From Arthrobacter sp. 31Y (GTDB lineage: Bacteria > Actinomycetota > Actinomycetes > Actinomycetales > Micrococcaceae), in assembly GCF_000526335.1 (NCBI RefSeq), contig NZ_JAFW01000001.1, positions 4,030,001 to 4,094,000 of the forward strand: a stretch of DNA of 64,000 nucleotides. The letters run 5' to 3'. The notes under the pieces are model-generated. The model was not told the origin of the DNA, made no database searches, and saw only the letters and a program-made list of their open reading frames with translations. Position numbers and translations under genes: made by a program. Shown piece by piece: positions 16,723 through 24,971 of the stretch (its first letter is position 1; every line of letters starts with the position of its first letter).

Positions 16723-18039
16723 ATGGGAACCGAAGCGATACTTGGCCACGACGGGACGGCCCACGATTTTGTGCTGGCCATCCCCGGTTACGCCGAGGCA
16801 GATTCCGCGCGGTGGGTTGAAGAGCCGCGCAAGAGCAACTATCGCTCCGATTTTGAACGGGACCGTGCCAGGGTCCTGCACTCTTCGGCACTGCGCAGGC
16901 TCGGTGCGAAGACGCAGGTAGTAGCCCCGGACACGGATGACTTTGTCCGAACCAGGCTGACCCACAGCCTGGAAGTGGCACAAGTTGGCCGCGAACTGGG
17001 CCGCTCCCTCGGCTGTGATCCTGACGTGGTGGACACTGCGTGCCTGAGCCACGATCTCGGTCATCCGCCTTTCGGCCACAACGGTGAGTCCGCGCTGAAC
17101 GAAGTAGCGCACACCATTGGCGGCTTCGAAGGCAACGCCCAGACCCTGCGCCTGCTGACCAGGCTCGAACCCAAAGTGCTCGCCGAGGACGGCAGGCCTG
17201 CAGGACTCAACCTGACCCGCGCCAGCCTGGACGCCGCGTCCAAGTACCCGTGGTCCGCCGTCGATGCGCCTGTCATCCACGGCCACCGCACCAGCAAATT
17301 CGGTGCCTACGAGGATGATCTTCCCGTGTTCGAGTGGCTGCGTGAGGGCGCCCCCGGCAACCGCTCCTGCATCGAAGCGCAGGTCATGGACCTGGCGGAT
17401 GACATTTCGTATTCGGTCCACGACGTGGAGGACGCGATCGTCGCTGGCCATTTCCAGTTGAAGTGGATGGAGAACCCGGATCACCGCGCCCGTGTTGTGG
17501 GCTACACCAAGCAGTGGTACCTGCCGCACAACGATCCCGCTGACATTGATGCCGCTCTTGCCAGGCTTGAGGCCACCAAGGTGTGGGTCCGCGAAGCAGA
17601 TGGCAGCCGGAAATCCATGGCTGCCCTGAAGGACATGACCAGCCAACTGATCGGCCGGTTCTGCCAGAGTGCCATGGAAACAACCCGTGCTCATTTCGGC
17701 CCGGCCAACCTCACCCGATACGACGCCGAGCTCATGGTTCCCGAGGACACCGTCACCGAGATTGCGGTCCTCAAGGGCCTGGCCACCACGTTTGTGATCT
17801 CCACAGACCACCGCCAGCCGGTGTACGAGCGTCAACGCGAAGTGCTGCATGCGCTGGTTGGTGTTTTGAACGCCACCGGCGACCGTCACTTGGAGCCGAT
17901 GTTCGCCGCGGACTGGCGCGACGCCGTCGACGACGGTGCGCGGCTGCGCGTAGTGATCGACCAAGTTGCCTCGCTCACGGACGTCTCCGCTCTGGCAATG
18001 TATGAGCGGCTTGTGGGGAGCCTTCCCTCGCTCTGGTAA
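16723..18039 (+). CDS. dgt: Deoxyguanosinetriphosphate triphosphohydrolase-like HD protein
   Basis: 438 residues of the HD-domain dNTPase family that splits dNTPs into deoxynucleoside and triphosphate. Metal-binding residues are intact: His81 in RTRLTHSLEV, His110-Asp111 in CLSHDLGHPPFGHNG and Asp in DLADDISYSVHDVEDA near 220. AAGGAGG 8 bases before ATG 16723 is a near-ideal ribosome site. It sits just upstream of dnaG, an arrangement common in Actinobacteria, and may link dNTP pool control with replication (inference). Confidence 0.93.
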   Translation: MGTEAILGHDGTAHDFVLAIPGYAEADSARWVEEPRKSNYRSDFERDRARVLHSSALRRLGAKTQVVAPDTDDFVRTRLTHSLEVAQVGRELGRSLGCDPDVVDTACLSHDLGHPPFGHNGESALNEVAHTIGGFEGNAQTLRLLTRLEPKVLAEDGRPAGLNLTRASLDAASKYPWSAVDAPVIHGHRTSKFGAYEDDLPVFEWLREGAPGNRSCIEAQVMDLADDISYSVHDVEDAIVAGHFQLKWMENPDHRARVVGYTKQWYLPHNDPADIDAALARLEATKVWVREADGSRKSMAALKDMTSQLIGRFCQSAMETTRAHFGPANLTRYDAELMVPEDTVTEIAVLKGLATTFVISTDHRQPVYERQREVLHALVGVLNATGDRHLEPMFAADWRDAVDDGARLRVVIDQVASLTDVSALAMYERLVGSLPSLW

Positions 18040-18050
18040 ACCGCTTGGTC

Positions 18051-18085
18051 AACCCTCCCTGCGTTCCGTTAACGGCGGGGAGGGT
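18051..18085 (+). terminator. Hairpin between dgt and dnaG
   Basis: AACCCTCCC pairs with GGGAGGGTT across a loop that itself contains CGTT/AACG. There is no T-run and dnaG starts 26 bp later, so it may attenuate rather than end transcription. Confidence 0.4.
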
Positions 18086-18110
18086 TGGGGCAAGCGACTA
18101 GGATGGTCAC

Positions 18111-19994
18111 GTGGCTGGCCTGATCAAACGTGAAGATATCGACGAAGTACGCCAGCGCACGGATATCAAGGAAGTCGTTGACGGTTATGTCACCCTCAAG
18201 GGTGCCGGGCTGGGCAGTTTCAAGGGCCTGTGCCCCTTCCACGATGAACGTTCGCCCTCCTTCACTGTCCGCCCGCAAGTGGGCAGGTATCACTGCTTTG
18301 GTTGCGGCGAAGACGGGGACGCCATCTCCTTCGTCCAGAAGATGGACCACAGCTCCTTCCATGAGGCAGTGGAGAAGCTGGCCGCCAGAATCGGCTACGA
18401 GCTGCGCTACGAGGACGGCGGAACCGGTCCAAGCCGCGAGGAAGTGGGCAAGCGCCAGCGCCTGCTGGATGCCCACAAAATTGCCGATGAATTCTTCCGC
18501 GCCCAGCTGCTGACCCCCGCAGCGGCAGAGGGCCGCAACTTCCTGGACGGCCGCGGCTTTGACCGCGCTGCCGCCGAGCACTTTGGTGTGGGATACGCGC
18601 CACAGGGCTGGGATGCCCTCCTGAAGCACCTCCGCGGCCGGGGATTTACGGATGCTGAGTTGAAACTCACAGGCATGTTCTCCGAAGGAAACCGAGGAAT
18701 CTACGATCGCTTCCGCGGCAGGCTGATCTGGCCCATCCGGGACATCGCAGGCGACACCATCGGCTTCGGCGCACGCAAGCTCTACGAAGACGATCAGGGA
18801 CCCAAATACCTGAACACCCCTGAAACCACGCTGTACAAGAAATCCCAGGTCCTCTACGGGATCGACATCGCCAAGCGGAACATCGCCAAGGAACGGCAGC
18901 TGGTAGTGGTGGAGGGATACACGGACGTCATGGCCTGTCACCTTGCCGGGGTCACGACGGCGGTGGCCACCTGCGGCACAGCCTTCGGTACCGAGCACAT
19001 CAAGGTAGCCCGCCGGCTGCTCTCGGACGACGGCAGCGGGGGAGAGGTCATCTTTACCTTCGACGGCGACGCCGCCGGCCAGAAGGCTGCCCTGCGGGCT
19101 TTCGAAGAAGACCAGCGCTTCACCGCCCAAACGTACGTCGCCGTGGAACCCTCCGGGGCAGACCCCTGTGATCTTCGCCAACTCAAGGGTGACGCGGCGG
19201 TGCGCGAACTCATCAGCACCCGCAAGCCACTGTTCGAGTTCGCTATCCGGGCCACTCTTCGGCGGCACAACCTGGACACCGTGGAAGGCCGGGTGGCTGC
19301 CCTCCGGGAAGCCGCCCCGGTGGTGGCGCAGATCCGGGACTCCGCCACGAGGCCCGGATACACGCGCAACCTGGCCGGTTGGCTGGGAATGCCCATCGAA
19401 GAAGTCAGTGGTTACGTGGGGGCGGCGGCCAAGCGACCCGCTTCCGGGGGCGGCGCCGCCAGCCCCGCAGGCCCCACGGCGGCCACAGCAGCACCGGGGT
19501 CGAGCAGTCCTGTCTTCCAGCGGCCCGATCCCAGGGACCCCATAGCCGGTATGGAGCGCCAAGCGCTTGAAGTGGTTCTTCAGGAGCCGGGCGTGCTGGG
19601 CGGGGGAGCCTGGGAGCGTTTCGAAGCCTCGCAGTTCACCACGCCTGCTTACTCGGCCGTCCACACCGCCGTGCGGGCCGCTGGCCTGGCCCACTCGGAT
19701 GACCCTGTGGCGTGGGTGGAGCAGGTCCGTCAGGAAGTCCCCGAGCCCCTGCGGGCCTTGGTCTCGGAATTGGCGGTGACGCCCCTGCCGGCGAGCACTG
19801 CCGAGGCCATGCAGCGGTACTGCCGCGACATCCTGGCCCGTCTTTTCGAATTGCAGATCACCAGGATCAAGGCAGACAAGATGGGGCAGTTGCAGCGCTT
19901 GGACGCAGGGTCCAATCCGGAGGAGTTCCAGCGGCTGAACCGTGAGCTGATGCAACTCGAAATGGAGCGCAGGGCGCTCCGCTCGGATGGCTGA
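18111..19994 (+). CDS. dnaG: DNA primase
   Basis: The 627-residue primase makes RNA primers at the replication fork. The zinc-binding CHC2 motif is complete: Cys41-x2-His44 and Cys62-x2-Cys65 (CPFH and CFGC). The RNA-polymerase core includes the EGxxD toprim motif in VVVEGYTDVMA and DxD in FTFDGDAAGQKAA. The C-terminal helicase-binding domain is preceded by a Gly/Ala/Pro-rich linker near 440-465. GTG at 18111 is the start (MAGLIKREDI). Two tRNA-Asn genes follow in the same direction. Confidence 0.96.
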   Translation: MAGLIKREDIDEVRQRTDIKEVVDGYVTLKGAGLGSFKGLCPFHDERSPSFTVRPQVGRYHCFGCGEDGDAISFVQKMDHSSFHEAVEKLAARIGYELRYEDGGTGPSREEVGKRQRLLDAHKIADEFFRAQLLTPAAAEGRNFLDGRGFDRAAAEHFGVGYAPQGWDALLKHLRGRGFTDAELKLTGMFSEGNRGIYDRFRGRLIWPIRDIAGDTIGFGARKLYEDDQGPKYLNTPETTLYKKSQVLYGIDIAKRNIAKERQLVVVEGYTDVMACHLAGVTTAVATCGTAFGTEHIKVARRLLSDDGSGGEVIFTFDGDAAGQKAALRAFEEDQRFTAQTYVAVEPSGADPCDLRQLKGDAAVRELISTRKPLFEFAIRATLRRHNLDTVEGRVAALREAAPVVAQIRDSATRPGYTRNLAGWLGMPIEEVSGYVGAAAKRPASGGGAASPAGPTAATAAPGSSSPVFQRPDPRDPIAGMERQALEVVLQEPGVLGGGAWERFEASQFTTPAYSAVHTAVRAAGLAHSDDPVAWVEQVRQEVPEPLRALVSELAVTPLPASTAEAMQRYCRDILARLFELQITRIKADKMGQLQRLDAGSNPEEFQRLNRELMQLEMERRALRSDG

Positions 19995-20047
19995 TAGCGC
20001 CGATTTCACTTTCCGGCGGGCCCCTGTTAAGCTAGTAACCGCTTCAT

Positions 20048-20120
20048 TCCTCCGTAGCTCAATTGGCAGAGCATTCGACTGTTAATCGAAGGGTTACTGG
20101 TTCAAGTCCAGTCGGAGGAG
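20048..20120 (+). tRNA. tRNA-Asn (GTT), copy 1
   Basis: 73-base cloverleaf. Acceptor TCCTCCG pairs with CGGAGGA, discriminator G at 20120, D-arm GCTC/GAGC, anticodon stem TTCGA/TCGAA with anticodon GTT at 20081-20083, and T-arm with GGTTCAAGTCC. CCA is not encoded. It is followed at once by a terminator. Confidence 0.97.
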
Positions 20121-20125
20121 CGCGC

Positions 20126-20166
20126 AATACCCCCGTTTCGAACACTCGGAACGGGGGTATTTTTAT
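20126..20166 (+). terminator. Rho-independent terminator of tRNA-Asn copy 1
   Basis: ATACCCCCGTTTCG pairs with CGGAACGGGGGTAT (one G-T pair) over a six-base loop, followed by TTTTT. Confidence 0.9.
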
Positions 20167-20236
20167 ACCCCCGAGGGGTATGCGGTGCCGATTTCGCATT
20201 CCGGTAGAACCTTTGCTAAAGTCATAACCGCTTCAT

Positions 20237-20309
20237 TCCTCCGTAGCTCAATTGGCAGAGCATTCGACTGTTAATCGAAGGGTTACTGGTTCAAGTCCAG
20301 TCGGAGGAG
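20237..20309 (+). tRNA. tRNA-Asn (GTT), copy 2
   Basis: Identical in all 73 bases to copy 1, 189 bp downstream. Anticodon GTT at 20270-20272. Not only the tRNA but also its leader is duplicated: ACCGCTTCAT just before it is identical, and CGATTTC and ATTCCGG-type blocks upstream are similar in both copies, implying a tandem duplication of the promoter-tRNA unit. Confidence 0.97.
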
Positions 20310-20314
20310 CATCA

Positions 20315-20358
20315 GGACCCCGTACCGGCTTTAGGGCTGGTACGGGGTTCGTTTTTTT
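20315..20358 (+). terminator. Rho-independent terminator of tRNA-Asn copy 2
   Basis: GGACCCCGTACCGGC pairs with GCTGGTACGGGGTTC around TTTAGG, followed by TTTTTTT. It differs from the terminator of copy 1. Confidence 0.88.
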
Positions 20359-20370
20359 GCTGGAGTTTTC

Positions 20371-20778
20371 TTAGACGAAGTCCATCTCCACTTGCAGGAA
20401 GCGGGCGGCCTCAGCCACCGCGGCCAGGAACGAATCCTGCTCCGTAGGCGGAGTCCTGGGTTCCCGGGGATGCCATTCGTGGGGCGCCGAGTAGACGCGG
20501 GTGAAGCCGCCACCTGGTGGCGCGTAGAAGATGCCGAAGCGCTGGACCGGCCATTCCGGCGAGGTCTCCGGGGCGACCAGCAAAGCGGCGTCCGTCTCAG
20601 GGTTGTACCACTGGGCAATGGGACGTCGACGGTCATCGGTAAACAGCCCAGCGGCGTAGAGGGCGGCCGACTGGGGGCTGGTCACCGAGCACAGACGGTC
20701 CCACCACAGCGGCAGGATGCGTTCATCCCGACGCTGCCACGGTGCCGGAAGCGGCTGCAGCTCTTGCCAATGTGGCAC
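20371..20778 (-). CDS. Hypothetical protein, Arthrobacter-type
   Basis: 135 residues, no family I recognise. It is rich in Trp, Pro and Arg (LWWDRLCS, QWYNPETDAALLV, FGIFYAPPGGGFTRVYSAP, EWHP), with alternating aromatic strands that suggest a small beta-rich domain, and a C-terminal helix SFLAAVAEAARFLQVEMDF. No signal peptide or membrane segment. ATG at 20778 overlaps no neighbour. It is downstream of, and on the same strand as, the membrane hydrolase at 20821 (42 bp gap), so may be the last gene of that operon. Confidence 0.62.
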   Translation of the reverse strand: MPHWQELQPLPAPWQRRDERILPLWWDRLCSVTSPQSAALYAAGLFTDDRRRPIAQWYNPETDAALLVAPETSPEWPVQRFGIFYAPPGGGFTRVYSAPHEWHPREPRTPPTEQDSFLAAVAEAARFLQVEMDFV

Positions 20779-20820
20779 ACCTAACTTTATCGCCGGTCCG
20801 GGTCGTGCAAAAGGGCAGTG

Positions 20821-22104
20821 TTATCTGGAAAGGCCAAGCCTCGGGTAGAGCACTTCGAATCCTTTGGTCAGTCCCTCGTTCAGCGCTAGGCCCACGTGAC
20901 CGCCGTTGGGCACCTCGTAGTACGTCACAGTCATCCCTGCTTCCCGGGCGGCAGCGGATACTGCTTTGGCGGCAGCGACGTAGGTGGTGTCGTCTGAGCC
21001 CACCGTGAAGACTGCCGTTGTGTTGGGGAACTGCTTGCCCTTCATGATGTTGATGGGCTTTTGGGCGTCGTAGGCAGCCTGGTTGCCATTGAAGATCGCT
21101 GCAAGGTTGCCGGCTGGATCCTCCGCGCCGGGGAATTCCTCGCCTGAGATGTCCACCACGTTGCCCCACATCGTCGGGTATTTGACCGCGAAGGAAATGG
21201 CGCATTGTCCGCCGTTGGAGTAGCCGGCAATGGTCCAATGCTCGCGGTCCGGGAGGATGTTCAAGTTGGCTTTGGCCCAGTTAACAACGTCCTCGTTGAT
21301 GTACTTCTCCACGTTGCCGTATTTGGTGGTGTCGAGGCAGAGGGTGTCATCCTGGTCCGGGCCGATCTGGTCTGCGACGATCGCGATGGGGGCCAAGCCG
21401 TTGTTCTTTGCAGCGAACTCGTCCAGGGCAGCGGAAACGTATTGCGGATCAGGGAGTCCTGGCTGGCCCATCATGAGGACGAACAAGGGCAGCCTGGGCG
21501 GATTTGCCGTCAATGCGGCAGGTGGCAAGTAGATGCCCGCCGGCCTTGCAGTGAAACCGGACGCGGTGGCGGGAATGACTTGGGTACCTGCCCGGCCATT
21601 AGCCGGCATGTTGGCCGGGGGCTGCCAGCTCTGCCATAGGGGACCTGCCGGAACGGAGGCGTCAGGGTCCGGCTTGGCCAGTTGTATGGCGCCCTCCGTG
21701 GAAATTCCCAACGCCGAGCCCAGCGTCTTGTTCAGCCCGAACTCTGTATTGATGCCGAGCCCGGCCACCACGACGAACACGGGGATCGATACCGCGGCCA
21801 CCACCTTCCGCCACCGTGGGCTGTGCCCGAAACTAACTACGGCCAGACCCAGGGCAGCAAAGCAGGCAAGGGCCCAGAACCACACCCGCGGTGTCAGCCC
21901 CACATGGAAGACGTCCAGGACGTCCTCCACGAGCCACACGGTCAACCACCCGAACAGACCCGCCACCACAATCGCCGTGACCGCAGTGCGGGCCCAGCGC
22001 GCCGATGGCCTCAGGAACAGCAACAGGAAGAACCCGACGCCCACCGCTCCTGCGATCGTCATGACCAGGGGGCCGCTGATCTCGAGCTTCAGCAGGTCGT
22101 TCAT
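20821..22104 (-). CDS. Membrane-anchored alpha/beta hydrolase (esterase, antigen-85-like fold)
   Basis: 427 residues: four membrane helices at about 11-31, 40-60, 73-92 and 101-118, then an extracytoplasmic hydrolase domain. The nucleophile elbow is IAGYSNGGQCAI (Ser296), and the likely catalytic His is in NGGHVGLAL near 402; an Asp near VGSDDTTY could complete the triad. The fold resembles esterase D/mycolyltransferase proteins. The MprF-like gene ends 22 bp upstream on the same strand. Hydrolases that remove amino acids from aminoacyl lipids are known beside aminoacyl-phosphatidylglycerol synthases elsewhere, so a paired make/remove role is plausible (inference). Confidence 0.82.
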   Translation of the reverse strand: MNDLLKLEISGPLVMTIAGAVGVGFFLLLFLRPSARWARTAVTAIVVAGLFGWLTVWLVEDVLDVFHVGLTPRVWFWALACFAALGLAVVSFGHSPRWRKVVAAVSIPVFVVVAGLGINTEFGLNKTLGSALGISTEGAIQLAKPDPDASVPAGPLWQSWQPPANMPANGRAGTQVIPATASGFTARPAGIYLPPAALTANPPRLPLFVLMMGQPGLPDPQYVSAALDEFAAKNNGLAPIAIVADQIGPDQDDTLCLDTTKYGNVEKYINEDVVNWAKANLNILPDREHWTIAGYSNGGQCAISFAVKYPTMWGNVVDISGEEFPGAEDPAGNLAAIFNGNQAAYDAQKPINIMKGKQFPNTTAVFTVGSDDTTYVAAAKAVSAAAREAGMTVTYYEVPNGGHVGLALNEGLTKGFEVLYPRLGLSR

Positions 22105-22126
22105 GACCAGGCAGTCCGCTCGGTCA

Positions 22127-24625
22127 TCATGCGGCTGGCTCCTTGGCTACCATTTGCCGTAACAGCCCGGCGCTTTGCGTGGGGGACAGTCCCGGCAGGT
22201 AGGCCGACCCCACGGCGATGCCGATGGACGGCAGGGCCAACGGGTCCTGGTAGTACATGTACAGGGTCCGGTGTTCAGGCTGGAACCTTGATTTGAATGC
22301 GGCCAAGGATTTGAAGCCGTACATGGGTTCCAGAGCGTTCCCCAGAAGCGCCAGGACGCGGTCCAGGGTGCTCCGGTCTTCATCGCCGGCACCGCCTCCT
22401 GCATTGGCGAGCGGCGAGCCGGACAAGGAGATCTGAGGTACTTCTTCTTTGAAATGAGTCACGGCAGAGGCTATGAGGAACTCCATCACACCCTTGAACC
22501 CTGTGGTTCGGCGGCGCATGAAGTCCAAGGTCCACCCTGAGATGATCCCGTGACTGAAGACGGGGAGCCAACTGGTGACTCCATGGACCAAACCGTCGTC
22601 ATCCACGGCCACGCAGCAGAGCACCTCGGGATCTTTGAGCTCGTTCAAGCCACCCAAGGTAAAGCCCATCTCAGGAAGCGCTTTGTCAGCTACCCATTCT
22701 TCGGAGATTTCAGCCAGCTGAGCCCTGATCCCCGGAGGCATCTCAGGGTAGGGGTACCAGTGATCCTTGATGGAAAGCTTGTCTGCGCGGTTCAGGGCGG
22801 TCCGGACGTTCTGCCATTCCTTCCCCTTGAAGGTCATGGCCTGGACGTTGAGGAGTGTCTCTTCAGCCACCTCCAGTTTCCTGAAGCCATGGGGTAGCAA
22901 CGGGACATCCAGCTCTGCCGTTGCGGAATAGAAGCACGGGATCAGCCCCAGATTGGCGCAATGCTTGACGAAACCCGTAGCTGCATCGGCGTGGTGTTCA
23001 CTGGCGCCAAAAGGACCGGCAACGGTGAGGGCAACCCCATTGTGGACCTGATAGGCGATTCCAGCGTTCCTGTCCGGGGTGAACCAGTACTGGTTGTTGT
23101 CCCACAGCGCCATCCAGGACAACGTGCCGCCGCCATCGTGCAACAGCTCCCTGGTGTGCCCCAGATCCGCTGCGGGATCGGTGGCCAGCATCCTGAACCG
23201 ACGGAAGTTATTCAAGACAAGCACCAGAATGCAGAGCCAGATGATGTCCCCACCCAGGCCATACAGGACAGTGCTCAGCACACCTTGGGGGAGAGCAACC
23301 ACGAACGGGACTGGGAAAGGAACCAATATGTGGGTCAGCTGCCCGGCAAGGTCCAACAGCGTAGAGCGGCCCGGGTTGCCTTCAACGAACCAGAACACCA
23401 CATAGAGGACCACGGCCGCCACGGCGAGGATGAGCGAGGTCCGGCCGAGGACCCGGTACCCGGCGTCGCTGGATTCGACGCGGAACTTATGCCGGTTTAC
23501 CAGCAGCAGCGCAGCGATGATGATCGGGGCGAGGACCGCTGGGACCGCGTACAGCAGGAGGTACGCGAAGTCATCATCGCCTAAGGTGACCCCCGGATCT
23601 GTAACGTACTGGACGATGGACAGGACGGTGACGGCTGCCAGATACAGCTGGATAACAAGTGTCAGCCGGTACGCCAGCCGCCGGCCGCGCCTCAGTCCCT
23701 CGGCGCAGACAAGCAACAGCAGCACAGGAATCAGTGTCAGGATGGCCGCGCCGAAGCTCTGGACGCCCACGATGCTCTGCAGGGTCACACAGTTGTTGTC
23801 GTTGTTACACGCTTCCTGAACCTCATCGGCGTCGGGACTGGCCTGGAGCATGACCTCGGAAACTACGGAGAGGGGCCCGATTTCCCACGTTCCGGTCAGT
23901 TGAGTGAGCAAAGGTCCCACCGCGAACACACCCACCACGGTGCCCACCAGGAACCGTGTTTCGCGAAGGCTTGAGGAGTGCAGCGATCCCGCCCGTCGGC
24001 GCAGGGCCAGAGACTGGATGGCCCAACCCGCCAAAATGCCGATCACGGCCCCGGCCAGAGCCTGCAGGGTTTGGGCGACTCCAACAAATAGGGCAAACAT
24101 CAACGTGGCGGCCAGCAGCCACGTCCTTAGGCGGCGACGCCACAGGGCCTCAAGCGCCGCCGTCGAGCATCCCAACGCCGCAGCAGCGCCACCATAGGCA
24201 CCCACAACATATTCGCCGCCCAGGAAACTGAGCCATTGGTCGCTGGCGTCCGTTCCAAAAGTTACGAGCACCACAAGGACCAGCGCGCTGAGGGCGGAAC
24301 CGGCAACGAAGGCAGCCAGCGCCAGCCAAGGGCCCATGACGCGTTCGGCGATGCCCACGCCCACCAGGATCGCTGCTGCGCAGGCCAGGTAGTCGAGCAA
24401 GGAGGAGGCGAAGAACGCCGACGTGAAGATTGACCACCAAGGTCCTGGCTCCACCGCCAAACCAAGGCCCACTTGGTCCAGCAGGTCTTGGCCGGGACCG
24501 TTGATGAGGCTACCGGAGACGGCCCCCAGCACCCAGAGGAGCACCACCAGGGCCAGCGTCAATGGCAGCTTCCGCAGGGTTGCCAGGCCGCGCGTACTGC
24601 CACGAAATACAACAGCCGTGCTCAT
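22127..24625 (-). CDS. MprF-like aminoacyl-phosphatidylglycerol synthase with rhomboid-like membrane domain
   Basis: 832 residues. The last ~330 residues are a DUF2156/MprF synthase domain (GHTRELLHDGGGTLSWMAL, DRNAGIAYQVHNGVALTVAGPFG, FYSATAELDVPLLPHGFRKLEVAEETLL, KGKEWQNVRTALNRADKL, SGWTLDFMRRRTTGFKGVMEFLI) that transfers an amino acid, typically Lys or Ala, from tRNA to phosphatidylglycerol. The first ~210 residues resemble a rhomboid: FTSAFF then LLDYLACAAAI and GAYGGAAAALGC, but the expected His/Asn and GxSG serine are D78, C82 and Y144, so it should be proteolytically dead. More membrane helices follow to about 500. Such lipids lower surface charge and resist cationic peptides. Confidence 0.85.
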   Translation of the reverse strand: MSTAVVFRGSTRGLATLRKLPLTLALVVLLWVLGAVSGSLINGPGQDLLDQVGLGLAVEPGPWWSIFTSAFFASSLLDYLACAAAILVGVGIAERVMGPWLALAAFVAGSALSALVLVVLVTFGTDASDQWLSFLGGEYVVGAYGGAAAALGCSTAALEALWRRRLRTWLLAATLMFALFVGVAQTLQALAGAVIGILAGWAIQSLALRRRAGSLHSSSLRETRFLVGTVVGVFAVGPLLTQLTGTWEIGPLSVVSEVMLQASPDADEVQEACNNDNNCVTLQSIVGVQSFGAAILTLIPVLLLLVCAEGLRRGRRLAYRLTLVIQLYLAAVTVLSIVQYVTDPGVTLGDDDFAYLLLYAVPAVLAPIIIAALLLVNRHKFRVESSDAGYRVLGRTSLILAVAAVVLYVVFWFVEGNPGRSTLLDLAGQLTHILVPFPVPFVVALPQGVLSTVLYGLGGDIIWLCILVLVLNNFRRFRMLATDPAADLGHTRELLHDGGGTLSWMALWDNNQYWFTPDRNAGIAYQVHNGVALTVAGPFGASEHHADAATGFVKHCANLGLIPCFYSATAELDVPLLPHGFRKLEVAEETLLNVQAMTFKGKEWQNVRTALNRADKLSIKDHWYPYPEMPPGIRAQLAEISEEWVADKALPEMGFTLGGLNELKDPEVLCCVAVDDDGLVHGVTSWLPVFSHGIISGWTLDFMRRRTTGFKGVMEFLIASAVTHFKEEVPQISLSGSPLANAGGGAGDEDRSTLDRVLALLGNALEPMYGFKSLAAFKSRFQPEHRTLYMYYQDPLALPSIGIAVGSAYLPGLSPTQSAGLLRQMVAKEPAA

Positions 24626-24768
24626 GTGATGTCCCCTTCACCGGTTCAGCACCGGTTACCCCGGCTGGCCACCATTCTGCCCTGCGGTACGCAGTTAGGG
24701 GAGGGTTTGCAGATTCCCGACGCCGGCGGGTCGCCTGTGGGGGCGGCTTAGTCCCGCTTGCAGCTGGC

Positions 24769-24954
24769 CTAGTCCCGCTTCCAAGGGCCAGGATTCACGC
24801 GGTAGAGGATAGCAGCACCAATCACGGCGCCCAGAATGGCACCAAACAGCGCGCTGCCAGCGGCGCGACCTAGAAGGGCACCGGCGACGGCGCCGAGCAA
24901 GGCACCTAGGAAGAGGCCTCTGCCGTTGCGGTGCGGTTTGTTAGTCATGGTCAC
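24769..24954 (-). CDS. Small glycine-zipper membrane protein
   Basis: 61 residues: a short basic head, then GRGLFLGALLGAVAGALLGRAAGSA and LFGAILGAVIGAAILY, two hydrophobic helices with Gly every three to four residues, the glycine-zipper pattern of small oligomeric membrane proteins. Start at ATG 24954 or ATG 24948. No ribosome site stands out and function is unknown. It lies 17 bp after the transporter gene on the same strand, so it may share its transcript. Confidence 0.6.
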   Translation of the reverse strand: MTMTNKPHRNGRGLFLGALLGAVAGALLGRAAGSALFGAILGAVIGAAILYRVNPGPWKRD

Positions 24955-24971
24955 AGCCTACGGGGAGGGTT

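Noticed and set aside
18069..20009. 646-codon open frame opposite dnaG
   Set aside because: Antisense shadow of the dnaG codon pattern, with no start signal or motifs.
20028..20041. GTTA-N6-TAAC-like repeat in the tRNA-Asn leader
   Set aside because: Spacer is six, not eight, and it is absent from the second copy, so it is not counted with the four operators.
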